From an uncultured Erysipelotrichaceae bacterium (lineage in GTDB: Bacteria; Bacillota_I; Bacilli_A; RF39; UBA660): DNA of 9,625 nt. This document shows, piece after piece, positions 1-7,267 of the stretch. The stretch's first letter is position 1. Each line of letters begins with the position of its first letter. A program made the translations under genes and the position numbers. The stretch covers positions 1 to 9,625 of the forward strand of contig CACXFY010000060.1 in assembly GCA_902767005.1 (NCBI GenBank), in the 5' to 3' direction. Below the pieces are notes generated by a model. The model saw only the letters and a program-made list of their open reading frames with translations, was not told where the DNA came from and searched no databases.

Positions 1-192
1 GGAATAGCAAAGAAAGCATTTGAGAAAAAGACTGGAGCTCGTGGAATTAATGCGATGGTTACTGATACAACATGGAGACCATTTGATGTAGTATATAGAC
101 ATTTGGGAGATTATTCTGAAGTTGTACTTGATGGTGAAACAGTTAAAGACAATGAAAAATTTCAATTAGTTAAAAAGAAAAAGGACGTATAA
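1..192 (+). CDS. ClpX-type AAA+ ATPase, C-terminal fragment
   Basis: This is the 3' end of a gene that begins before the window: 63 codons in frame 1 ending in TAA at 190-192. The peptide starts GIAKKAFEKKTGARGINAMV, which matches the small C-terminal subdomain of ClpX (consensus A-K-K-A-x-x-x-K-T-G-A-R-G-L, the sensor-2 helix with its GAR arginine). It continues with a Y-x-E-V-V-L-D strand and a basic tail (KKKKDV). In ClpX this subdomain packs on the next subunit of the hexamer and senses ATP. Full ClpX unfolds substrates for ClpP; whether this protein has the zinc-finger N domain and the ClpP-binding loop cannot be seen. The segment after GARG (TTWRPFDVVYRHLGDY) departs from classical ClpX, so a ClpX-related paralogue is possible. 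The last codons lie inside the terminator stem shared with the convergent gene. Confidence is high for AAA+/ClpX-like and lower for true ClpX. Confidence 0.72.
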   Translation, partial: GIAKKAFEKKTGARGINAMVTDTTWRPFDVVYRHLGDYSEVVLDGETVKDNEKFQLVKKKKDV

Positions 193-214
193 TTATCTAC
201 GTCCTCTTTTTTTT
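182..214. terminator. Bidirectional intrinsic terminator between convergent genes
   Basis: AGGACGTA at 182-189 pairs with TACGTCCT at 198-205 around an 8-nt loop. A T-run follows on the plus strand (207-214). On the minus strand the hairpin is followed by a T-rich run, the complement of the A-rich 172-181. The stem therefore can stop transcription from both sides. It contains the last codons of the ClpX-like gene, and its right arm contains the last codons of the minus-strand gene, whose stop codon (193-195) lies in the loop. Confidence 0.85.
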
Positions 215-600
215 AATTCTCTAAATTCTTCTCTTGTTACTTGATGTGATGGTTCAATAGAACTATAATCTGCATAAGTACATGATGATTTGTTAGCTAA
301 AACATATTTAGCAAATTCTTTTTCTTCATCAGAAATATTTTCGTCAATTAATATAGATTCTAGTGTCTTTTTATCATTAGAAACACTTGTATTTAAATAA
401 TCACTTGCTTCTTCTAAATCTGGTAAGAATACACCATATTCTATATTAATAAATCTACCTAAATGTTCATAGAATTGTCCTTCATCAGTAACTAAATGTG
501 AATCAATTTCAGTTACTAATGTTTTATCTTTGTTTAGATGAAAATCTTTTGCATATAATGTTTTAATAGTTCCTTTGTAAATATTAATTTTTTTTGCCAT
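193..600 (-). CDS. Hypothetical protein, 135 aa
   Basis: I do not recognise this protein. It begins MAKKINIYKGTI, has no signal peptide or membrane segment, is rich in charged residues, and ends in a basic R-E-L-K-K-R-G-R-R tail. The centre (about 60-110) is acidic and probably helical, with runs such as LEEASDYL and ISDEEKEFAKYVL; Cys occurs once (C107). I place the start at 600, not at the in-frame ATG at 651, because GGGGGAGAT (611-603) is an ideal Shine-Dalgarno for 600 and because 651 is the first base of this gene's -35 box. The gene is convergent with the ClpX-like gene, shares its terminator, and is divergent from tRNA-Met. A small cytosolic protein of unknown role is all that can be supported. 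That it is a real gene is well supported by promoter, SD and terminator. Confidence 0.8.
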   Translation of the reverse strand: MAKKINIYKGTIKTLYAKDFHLNKDKTLVTEIDSHLVTDEGQFYEHLGRFINIEYGVFLPDLEEASDYLNTSVSNDKKTLESILIDENISDEEKEFAKYVLANKSSCTYADYSSIEPSHQVTREEFRELKKRGRR

Positions 601-622
601 ATTATCTCCCCCAATGGGTAAT

Positions 623-651
623 ATTATATATAAAATAAGGGTATATGACAA
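623..651 (-). promoter_or_regulatory. Promoter of the 135-aa minus-strand gene
   Basis: Read on the minus strand: TTGTCA (651-646), 17-nt spacer, TATAAT (628-623). The predicted transcript starts near 616, about 16 nt before the start codon at 600. It is a near-consensus sigma-A-type promoter, back to back with the tRNA promoter. Confidence 0.8.
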
Positions 652-670
652 GTTTTTTTATAAAAAACTA

Positions 671-699
671 TTGAAAGTTATATTTTTGTTTGATATAAT
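671..699 (+). promoter_or_regulatory. Promoter of tRNA-Met
   Basis: TTGAAA (671-676), 17-nt spacer, TATAAT (694-699). The predicted transcription start is near 706, leaving about 13 nt of 5' leader before the tRNA. This is the best-scoring promoter by eye in the window, as expected for a stable RNA gene. Confidence 0.88.
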
Positions 700-718
700 C
701 TTATTGTTCTATTTATTT

Positions 719-795
719 GGCGCTGTAGCTCAGTTGGCTAGAGCAATCGGTTCATACCCGATAGGTCGTGAGTTCGAATCTCTCCGGCGCTACCA
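719..795 (+). tRNA. tRNA-Met(CAU), elongator type
   Basis: A complete 77-nt cloverleaf with an encoded CCA. Acceptor stem GGCGCTG (719-725) pairs with CGGCGCT (785-791), with wobbles at 1-72 and 6-67; the discriminator base is A792. The D stem is GCTC/GAGC and the anticodon stem ATCGG/CCGAT, with loop TTCATAC giving anticodon CAT at about 752-754. The T arm has GTGAG, loop TTCGAAT and CTCTC, with one U-U mismatch at 50-64. Acceptor and anticodon-loop sequence resemble the Bacillus elongator tRNA-Met; the paired first base excludes an initiator tRNA, and the loop differs from the CTCATAA loop I recall for lysidine-modified tRNA-Ile2. The gene is solitary, with its own promoter and terminator. 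Confidence 0.93.
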
Positions 796-804
796 TTTGA
801 AATT

Positions 805-830
805 ACTCAAACTATTAGTTTGAGTTTTTT
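805..830 (+). terminator. Intrinsic terminator of tRNA-Met
   Basis: ACTCAAACT (805-813) pairs perfectly with AGTTTGAGT (817-825) around a 3-nt loop, followed by a T-run to 830. It lies 9 nt after the tRNA CCA end. Confidence 0.9.
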
Positions 831-836
831 GTTTGT

Positions 837-885
837 AAAACAACTAAGTGTTTTAGGTAGTTGTAAAAAATAGTTGGTTTTTTAC
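837..885 (+). other. AT-rich segment with two mutually exclusive weak hairpins
   Basis: CAACTA (841-846) can pair with TAGTTG at 858-863 or at 871-876. Alternatively GTAAAAAA (863-870) pairs with TTTTTTAC (878-885) around the second TAGTTG. The pairings compete. The segment lies after the tRNA terminator and upstream of the BspA-like gene's probable promoter, so it is probably untranscribed spacer or terminator remnant. No ORF or RNA family is recognised here. Confidence 0.3.
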
Positions 886-913
886 ATTTTTAATTATTAA
901 TCTTAATATATAC

Positions 914-942
914 TTGTTTAATATGTTTATGTATAATAAAAT
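914..942 (+). promoter_or_regulatory. Probable promoter of the BspA-like gene
   Basis: TTGTTT (914-919), 17-nt spacer, TAAAAT (937-942). A consensus TATAAT also occurs at 932-937 but has no -35 at proper spacing. The start point would be near 949, and the leader about 20 nt. Which -10 box is used is uncertain. Confidence 0.5.
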
Positions 943-969
943 TATATTGTAAAAAATAGGAGCAATGTT

Positions 970-2616
970 ATGAAAAAGTATATATTAGGATTTATTATAT
1001 TAGTTATTATTATGCCAATTATTGTAAGTGCTTCTGAAAGCGGAACATTTTATGATAATAATTCAACTGATAATGATAATGTTAGTTGGTTATTTGAAGA
1101 TGGGACTCTTACTATATCTACCATAGATGATCAAAGAATTTATGCTATTTCAAGTCTTGGTAGTAGGACTACAGGTTGGTATTATTTAAAAAATGATATA
1201 AAAAAGATAATTATAAGTGATGGCATTGATATTATTAATCCACATGCATTTGAAGATTATTCAAATTTGGAAGAAGTTGTTTTTCCTAAAAGTATGGGTG
1301 GAGAAATATCTAGTTATGCTTTTAATAATTGTAGTAAATTGAAAAAGATTAATATATCAGAGGGATTAATGAGAATAGGTGATTATGCCTTTTATGGAAC
1401 TTCTATTACTGAAGTTGAACTTCCAATAACTTTAGATTGGACATATGATCATTCTTTCCCAGAAGGAACGGTTATTACAAGACCTGCTGAATATGATGAG
1501 ATAATTGCTGCTGGAACTGCTGGTAAATTTAAAGCAAGATCTCGAGAAGTAAGTGGTGAAGGTAAGGCTTCTAATAATACATGTTATAACAAAACCTATT
1601 ATGCTACTTATTATGATGATACAGCGTATTGGAAATTAATGAAAGATGGAACATTAATACTATATGGTACGGAAGTTATAGAAGGTTATAGTGGTAGTAG
1701 AGTTCCTTGGGGTTGCTATAAGAATCAAGTAAAAAAAATTATAGTTAATGATGATATTACGGGTAATTTATCTATAAAGAGCGGTTCTTGTAAGAATAAT
1801 AGATATGTTAAAATTGCAGTTTATGCATCAAAACCAGTTTCAGAATTGATGAATAGAAGAATAAAAATAGTAAAAGGATCACCAGCAGATTGTAGAGAGG
1901 ATTGCATTACTGGATATCGAAATCTTGAGACAATAGTATTTAACCGTGGATTAGAAACAATTGGTAGAAATGCTTTATTATTAAATCAAGGTCATGCTAA
2001 TGATGTGTATATTTCTAAATATGTTAAAACGATTGATGAGCCGTCTGTTTTTGTTGGAAGCCCTTCTAGTAATCAATCAAATACAGAAAACAATGTGCAT
2101 ATAAACATATCATATGAAGATTACAATAATAATGGATATAGTTATATAGATACTGGTCTAACAGAAGGCTTTTTTAAAGACGATGGATCTTTAAATGAAA
2201 TAACTGGTGCTTCTGATAGATTTGGAAAGCTTATTAGTGATGTAGATGATACATATGTAAGTATTAATGATACAAGCGCTCCTGATACAATCGATGTAGA
2301 TGGGAAGACATACTATAAATATGAAACATATAAAACTAATAATGATGGAGTTGCTAAAGTTAGTTTGCCAAATGATGATGTCGATTATTATGCAAAAGTA
2401 ATAGATAACGATAATAATTGTTTTAATTTAAAGACTGCTTATAGAATTGTTCCAACAGATAAGTCTATTAATAGTGTTATTGAGGCTGATAATAATTTGT
2501 CTAGTATTTTAAATAATCCAAAAACTGGAGATAAATTATTAATTCTTTTGTTAATAATAGTAATAAGTTTAGGATTAGGTACATTTATTTATAATAAGAA
2601 AATAAATAGTTATTAA
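970..2616 (+). CDS. BspA-like leucine-rich-repeat surface protein with NPKTG wall-sorting signal
   Basis: A 548-aa secreted protein. Residues 1-21 are a signal peptide (MKKYILGF..., cleavage probably after Ala21). Residues 516-520 read NPKTG, followed by Asp, a hydrophobic segment (about 523-541) and a KK-containing tail: the tripartite signal for sortase attachment, with N in place of L in LPxTG. Residues about 75-155 hold LRR_5/BspA-type repeats (H-A-F, Y-A-F, I-x-x-G-L-x-x-I-G-D-Y-A-F). The module that precedes such repeats, W-x-L-x-x-D-G-T-L-x-I, occurs twice: at W40 (with F for L) and at W221. A degenerate repeat follows at about 320-345 (LETIVFNRGLETIGRNALL), then an Asn/Asp-rich stalk. 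TAGGAG at 957-962 sets the start. BspA-type proteins commonly bind host or microbial surfaces, but the ligand here is unknown. No sortase gene is in the window. Confidence 0.88.
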   Translation: MKKYILGFIILVIIMPIIVSASESGTFYDNNSTDNDNVSWLFEDGTLTISTIDDQRIYAISSLGSRTTGWYYLKNDIKKIIISDGIDIINPHAFEDYSNLEEVVFPKSMGGEISSYAFNNCSKLKKINISEGLMRIGDYAFYGTSITEVELPITLDWTYDHSFPEGTVITRPAEYDEIIAAGTAGKFKARSREVSGEGKASNNTCYNKTYYATYYDDTAYWKLMKDGTLILYGTEVIEGYSGSRVPWGCYKNQVKKIIVNDDITGNLSIKSGSCKNNRYVKIAVYASKPVSELMNRRIKIVKGSPADCREDCITGYRNLETIVFNRGLETIGRNALLLNQGHANDVYISKYVKTIDEPSVFVGSPSSNQSNTENNVHINISYEDYNNNGYSYIDTGLTEGFFKDDGSLNEITGASDRFGKLISDVDDTYVSINDTSAPDTIDVDGKTYYKYETYKTNNDGVAKVSLPNDDVDYYAKVIDNDNNCFNLKTAYRIVPTDKSINSVIEADNNLSSILNNPKTGDKLLILLLIIVISLGLGTFIYNKKINSY

Positions 2617-2635
2617 AGAATACATTCTTTTTCTT
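2615..2635 (+). terminator. Weak AT-only terminator after the BspA-like gene
   Basis: AAAGAA (2615-2620) pairs with TTCTTT (2625-2630) around loop TACA, followed by TTCTT. The stem starts inside the TAA stop codon. All but one pair are A-T, so efficiency is doubtful. Confidence 0.4.
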
Positions 2636-2656
2636 CATTCAAATTTATTATATAAT
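2628..2656 (+). promoter_or_regulatory. Promoter of the deaminase gene
   Basis: TATAAT at 2651-2656, inside the palindrome ATTATATAAT (2647-2656). The -35 is poor: a T-rich stretch at 2628-2633 belonging to the preceding hairpin. The start point would be near 2663, which excludes the in-frame ATG at 2655 as translation start because it overlaps the -10 box. Confidence 0.55.
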
Positions 2657-2678
2657 GTATTTGAAAGAAGGTATGTAT

Positions 2679-3101
2679 ATGGATATTTGGGAAGAAATGT
2701 TTAATAAGGCTAGAGACGAATATCATCCAGAAGAAGTATCTCCATTTGTTATGGCACATCATGTTGTTGCGGCTGTACAAAGTGTTAGTGGTAAGATTTA
2801 TACTGGTTTTTGTATTGAAAGTGCTAGTGGTGTTATGAATCTATGCGCTGAGAGAGTAGCGGCACTTAATATGTATATTAATGAAGGACAAGGAGTAATT
2901 AAACGATTAATTGCTTTTAGAAATGAAGCTCCTAAAGATAATGGTGGTATGCCATGTGGAGCATGTAGAGAGTTTTTAATGCAGCTAGCTTATGAAAATA
3001 GAGATATGGAAATAATGACTGATTACGATAGTAGAAAAACAATTTTATTAAAAGAATTAGTTCCTAATTGGTGGGGAGAAAAACGATATAATGAAAAATA
3101 G
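2679..3101 (+). CDS. Cytidine-deaminase-fold enzyme, blasticidin-S-deaminase-like
   Basis: A 140-aa zinc-dependent deaminase-fold protein. The zinc site is complete: C56-A-E58 (ligand Cys plus proton-shuttle Glu) and P92-C-G-A-C96 (two Cys ligands). The three-Cys pattern and length fit the small tetrameric cytidine deaminases. HHVVAA (27-32), I-E at 46-47, P-C-G-x-C-R-E (92-98) and the late E-L-V-P look closer to blasticidin-S deaminase than to Cdd. Cdd has a ribose-binding N-x-E in G-C-N-I-E-N; here it is F-C-I-E-S, so Asn is replaced by C45. The substrate may therefore not be free cytidine. ATG 2679 is chosen because SD GAAAGAAGG (2663-2671) lies 7 nt upstream; ATG 2673 is too close to the SD and ATG 2655 lies in the promoter. 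The gene is monocistronic with a strong terminator. The family is secure; the substrate is not. Confidence 0.85.
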   Translation: MDIWEEMFNKARDEYHPEEVSPFVMAHHVVAAVQSVSGKIYTGFCIESASGVMNLCAERVAALNMYINEGQGVIKRLIAFRNEAPKDNGGMPCGACREFLMQLAYENRDMEIMTDYDSRKTILLKELVPNWWGEKRYNEK

Positions 3102-3125
3102 CTCAATAATCTATTGAGCTTTTTT
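3100..3125 (+). terminator. Strong intrinsic terminator of the deaminase gene
   Basis: AGCTCAATA (3100-3108) pairs perfectly with TATTGAGCT (3112-3120) around a 3-nt loop, then a T-run to 3125. The TAG stop codon (3099-3101) enters the stem. Confidence 0.93.
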
Positions 3126-3126
3126 A

Positions 3127-3155
3127 TTGTATAAATGTATTTTTTTGTTTATAAT
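3127..3155 (+). promoter_or_regulatory. Promoter of the serpin gene
   Basis: TTGTAT (3127-3132), 17-nt spacer, TATAAT (3150-3155), directly after the previous terminator's T-run. The start would be near 3162. A second candidate, TATACT at 3170-3175 with TTGTTT at 3145-3150, has a 19-nt spacer and is less likely. Confidence 0.7.
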
Positions 3156-3195
3156 TAATGTAGATAGATTATACTTTTTAGATAGGAGATGTTTT

Positions 3196-4416
3196 ATGAA
3201 AAGAAAAGATTGGTTAATTATTATAATTGTTGCCTGTGGTGCTTTTTTGATTACTTTTATTTCTACTAATATGTTACTTAGTAAAGAAAAGAAAGAAGAA
3301 GAAAAAGTAATTGAGAATACAAGTAGTTTTAATATTAAATTTATTAAAGAGGTAAATAATAATACGAAAGGTAATTATGTAATAAGTCCTTATAGTGTTG
3401 AGATGGCACTTAGTATGTTAAGATTAGGAGCTAATGAAAACACTTTAAAACAAATTGATAAAGTACTTAGAGATAGAGAGTTTACTTTAGAAAATGAAAA
3501 TGTTGCGATTGCGAATGGAATGTTTGCTAAAAATGAATATAAGGATGTTATTGAAAATGATTTTATTACAGCATTGAGAAATGATTATGATTCAGATATT
3601 ATTTTTGATGAATTTAAGACTCCAGAAAAAATTAATAATTGGGTAAATGAGAAAACTAATAAAATGATACCTAAAGTAGTAGATAATATCGAAGATGATT
3701 TTGTACTTGGACTTGCTAACGCTATATATATTGATGCTCATTGGAAAGATTCTTTTGAATGTCATAATACAGACAAAGGAGAGTTTGGGTATAAAGATAA
3801 AGAAAATGTTGAAATGATGCATAATTCGTATGAGGAAAATGCTAAGTACTTAAAAGGAGATGTGACTGGAATCATACTTCCATATAAAGAAGATTTAGAG
3901 TTTGTTGCTTTAATGCCTAAGAAAGATTTAAATAAATTTATTGATGAATTAGATGATAAGAGTTTTAATGAATATTTAAATAGTTTCAAGAGTGTAAAAG
4001 GAAAAGAAAAGGTAATATTAAGTATTCCTAGATTTAAATATGAATTTGATCTTAAGTCTTTTAAAAAGATATTAAAAGATTTAGGTATAAAAGATGCTTT
4101 TAATTCTGAGAAAGCTGATTTTTCAGGAATTGTTACTAAAGATAATTTAAAATCTTTAGGTAAAGAAAATTTATATGTAGGTACTGCTATACATAAAGCT
4201 AAGATAGAATTTATGGAAAAGGGTACTAAAGCTGCTGCTGTTACATATTTTGGATTGGATGCTAATGCAGCACCAGTTACTGATTATAAAGAAATAAACA
4301 TTACTTTTGATAAGCCTTTTATGTATATCATTAGAGATACAAAGACTAAAGAAATGTTATTCTTTGGTACTGTTTATAATCCAAATAAATGGAAAGGTAG
4401 TACTTGCCAAAACTAA
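3196..4416 (+). CDS. Serpin (serine/cysteine protease inhibitor), membrane-tethered
   Basis: A 406-aa protein covering a whole serpin domain. Residues 7-28 form a hydrophobic anchor after MKRKDW, then a charged linker (KEKKEEEK), so the domain is probably outside the cell. Serpin landmarks: VISPYSVEMALSML (62-75), NAIYID-x-x-W (175-183, breach Trp at 183), the LPYK and MPKKDL strands, IPRFKYE (277-283), and the C-terminal F-D-K-P-F and F-F-G-T-V-Y-N-P. The reactive-loop hinge EKGTKAAAVT (341-350) has the small-residue pattern of inhibitory serpins. Counting Gly343 as P15 puts P1-P1' at N357-A358, though the loop is longer than in alpha-1-antitrypsin. Inhibitory serpins trap proteases as acyl-enzymes; for a gut bacterium host proteases are plausible targets (inference). 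SD TAGGAGAT (3183-3190) sets the start. An I-V-A-C14 lipobox-like match exists but the residues after Cys are hydrophobic. Confidence 0.93.
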   Translation: MKRKDWLIIIIVACGAFLITFISTNMLLSKEKKEEEKVIENTSSFNIKFIKEVNNNTKGNYVISPYSVEMALSMLRLGANENTLKQIDKVLRDREFTLENENVAIANGMFAKNEYKDVIENDFITALRNDYDSDIIFDEFKTPEKINNWVNEKTNKMIPKVVDNIEDDFVLGLANAIYIDAHWKDSFECHNTDKGEFGYKDKENVEMMHNSYEENAKYLKGDVTGIILPYKEDLEFVALMPKKDLNKFIDELDDKSFNEYLNSFKSVKGKEKVILSIPRFKYEFDLKSFKKILKDLGIKDAFNSEKADFSGIVTKDNLKSLGKENLYVGTAIHKAKIEFMEKGTKAAAVTYFGLDANAAPVTDYKEINITFDKPFMYIIRDTKTKEMLFFGTVYNPNKWKGSTCQN

Positions 4417-4417
4417 G

Positions 4418-4435
4418 ATTAAAACTTGTTTTAAT
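4418..4435 (+). other. AT-only hairpin after the serpin gene, no T-run
   Basis: ATTAAAA (4418-4424) pairs with TTTTAAT (4429-4435) around CTTG. No uridine tail follows, so termination here is unlikely and serpin transcripts may run into the enolase gene. Confidence 0.35.
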
Positions 4436-4454
4436 AAATAAATAATTGTATTAT
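4426..4454 (+). promoter_or_regulatory. Probable promoter of the enolase gene
   Basis: TTGTTT (4426-4431), 17-nt spacer, TATTAT (4449-4454). The start would be near 4461, at the first base of the SD, giving a leader of only about 10 nt. The near-palindrome ATTATATAAA lies at 4450-4459. Because the geometry is tight, an upstream promoter could also contribute. Confidence 0.45.
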
Positions 4455-4458
4455 ATAA

Positions 4459-5776
<1,318 letters not shown>

Positions 5777-5778
<2 letters not shown>

Positions 5779-5800
5779 GAGCTTTTGCTCTTTTTCTTTT
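5777..5800 (+). terminator. Intrinsic terminator of enolase
   Basis: AAGAGC (5777-5782) pairs with GCTCTT (5787-5792) around TTTT, followed by a T-rich tail to 5800. The stem begins inside the TAA stop codon (5776-5778). Confidence 0.8.
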
Positions 5801-5801
5801 T

Positions 5802-5811
5802 ATTATATAAT
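5802..5811 (+). promoter_or_regulatory. -10 box of the GT-C membrane protein gene
   Basis: TATAAT (5806-5811) within ATTATATAAT. No good -35 is seen; the region 15-18 nt upstream is the enolase terminator loop and right arm. The predicted leader is about 9-10 nt, beginning at the SD. Confidence 0.45.
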
Positions 5812-5826
5812 TAAGTAGGTGATAGT

Positions 5827-7221
5827 ATGAAAGAAGCATTTAAATATATCTTTTTATTTTTAATATCTTTTTTATTTATATTAATTGCTTCATATAGTAC
5901 TTCTATTCTTTATAAATATAGTCCTGGTTATGATTCATCTATGTATATTACGATTGGTAAATATTGGAATCAAGGAGTTATACCTTATATAGGTTTATTT
6001 GATCATAAAGGACCGTTAATCTTTTTCATTAATATGATTGGTTATAGATTATCTAATAATTCTTTAGGTATTATGTTTTTACAAGTATTATCTTTGTTTT
6101 TTACTTTGATTATTTTTTATAAAATAAGTAGATTATATGATAAAAATAATATTATTCTTATTTTAATTACATTATTGGTATTAGGTATTTATTATTCAGA
6201 AGGTAATTTAACTGAAGAATGGTGTTTGCCTTTTATTAGTCTATGTTTTTATTTGAATTTATTATATTTAAAGAATAATAATTTGAAACATAAGTATTTA
6301 TTTTCGCTTATCTATGGTATTTCTCTTTCTATTTGTTTTTTAACGAAACTATCTAATGGTATTAGTATTGTTATTGGAATTGCTTTTATATATTTCTTAT
6401 TATTAAAGAGAAAAGAATATAAGAATTTAATATTTAATATTCTATTTTTTATACTTGGTTTCTTAATATTATTTATACCTTTCTTTATATATTTTGTTCT
6501 AAATAAAGCAGGTTATAATTTTTTAGATGCGACATTGTTATTTAATATTAAGTACTTTTTGCATCATAATAGTAGTAATTTTTCTTATTATGGTAATTAT
6601 TTGTTATTTTCTATTCCTACTATTTCACTTATTATACTTTCTATAATTAAGATTAGATCTAATATTAAATATGTATATTATTTAGTAATGTCTATTATAG
6701 TTTTATTATTTTTATTATTATCTGGTAATTATCTTCATTATGGTATTATTCTTTTACCAATATATTTATTGTTATTTATAGAATTATATAATATTAGATA
6801 TAGATTATTATTAATATTCTTTATTGTACCTTTATTAGGTATTTATGTTATTGGTAATAATTTTACTTATTATAGTAATAATTATAAGGATGAATTATAT
6901 TATATGGATTATATAAATATTATTCCTAAGAATGAAAGAAAATATTTTATTGGATATAATACTAGATGTAGTATTTATTTAAATTCTAATATTAAACCAA
7001 TTTATAATTATTTTGTTTTACAAGATTGGAATTCTACTATTAGTGATGAAAGAAGAACTGATATTTATGATACATTTAATAGTTTAAAAGCTAAATGGAT
7101 TTTAATTGAGGATGAGAAAAAAGATATTTATATTAGAAAGATAATTGATGAAAAATATAAACTAGTAAAAAAAGGTTGCAACGATTTTAGGTGTTATAAT
7201 CTGTATAGAATAGACAATTAA
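5827..7221 (+). CDS. Polytopic membrane glycosyltransferase-like protein (GT-C fold)
   Basis: A 464-aa integral membrane protein with about 10-11 hydrophobic helices (first at about 5-28, last at about 325-345) and a C-terminal soluble part (about 345-464). After helix 1 it carries G-Y-D36-S-S-M-Y-x-x-I-G-K-Y-W, then P-Y-x-G-L-F-D-H-K-G-P (53-63). This is typical of GT-C (GT39/ArnT/PMT_2-like) enzymes, where an acidic residue in the first extracytoplasmic loop is catalytic. NLTEEW (127-132) in the second loop is a further family-like acidic site. Such enzymes transfer sugars from lipid-phosphate donors to glycans or proteins outside the membrane. Donor and acceptor are unknown, and no other polysaccharide gene is nearby. 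Codon use is extremely AT-rich, largely because of Ile/Phe/Leu/Tyr/Asn content. SD AGGTGA (5817-5822). No terminator follows before the next gene. Confidence 0.75.
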   Translation: MKEAFKYIFLFLISFLFILIASYSTSILYKYSPGYDSSMYITIGKYWNQGVIPYIGLFDHKGPLIFFINMIGYRLSNNSLGIMFLQVLSLFFTLIIFYKISRLYDKNNIILILITLLVLGIYYSEGNLTEEWCLPFISLCFYLNLLYLKNNNLKHKYLFSLIYGISLSICFLTKLSNGISIVIGIAFIYFLLLKRKEYKNLIFNILFFILGFLILFIPFFIYFVLNKAGYNFLDATLLFNIKYFLHHNSSNFSYYGNYLLFSIPTISLIILSIIKIRSNIKYVYYLVMSIIVLLFLLLSGNYLHYGIILLPIYLLLFIELYNIRYRLLLIFFIVPLLGIYVIGNNFTYYSNNYKDELYYMDYINIIPKNERKYFIGYNTRCSIYLNSNIKPIYNYFVLQDWNSTISDERRTDIYDTFNSLKAKWILIEDEKKDIYIRKIIDEKYKLVKKGCNDFRCYNLYRIDN

Positions 7222-7242
7222 TATAATAATTTGATAATTTTT

Positions 7243-7251
7243 TGTTATAAT
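7243..7251 (+). promoter_or_regulatory. Extended -10 promoter of the 309-aa gene
   Basis: TG-T-TATAAT at 7243-7251 is an extended -10 element, which can act without a good -35. The TTGATA at 7231-7236 is only 9 nt upstream, too close to serve. The expected start is near 7258, at the SD. Confidence 0.5.
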
Positions 7252-7267
7252 TAGAATAGGTGATGAT

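Noticed and set aside
601..651. Upstream ATG (651) extending the minus-strand gene by 17 residues
   Set aside because: It lies in the -35 box of that gene's promoter and has no SD; ATG 600 has a perfect SD.
614..823. Plus-strand open frame of 69 codons with the peptide VAQLARAIGSYPIGREFESL
   Set aside because: This is the translated tRNA-Met gene; such tRNA-derived peptides are a known annotation artefact.
719..830. tRNA-Met as an integration site for a mobile element
   Set aside because: No repeat of the tRNA 3' end is seen downstream and no integrase or phage gene is present.
3223..3240. Lipobox I-V-A-C14 in the serpin N-terminus
   Set aside because: The sequence after the Cys stays strongly hydrophobic for over ten residues, unlike mature lipoproteins; a membrane anchor explains it better.
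3592..3989. Two overlapping minus-strand open frames opposite the serpin
   Set aside because: No SD or promoter, low-complexity Ile/Phe/Ser content, and full overlap with a clear gene: shadows of AT-rich coding sequence.
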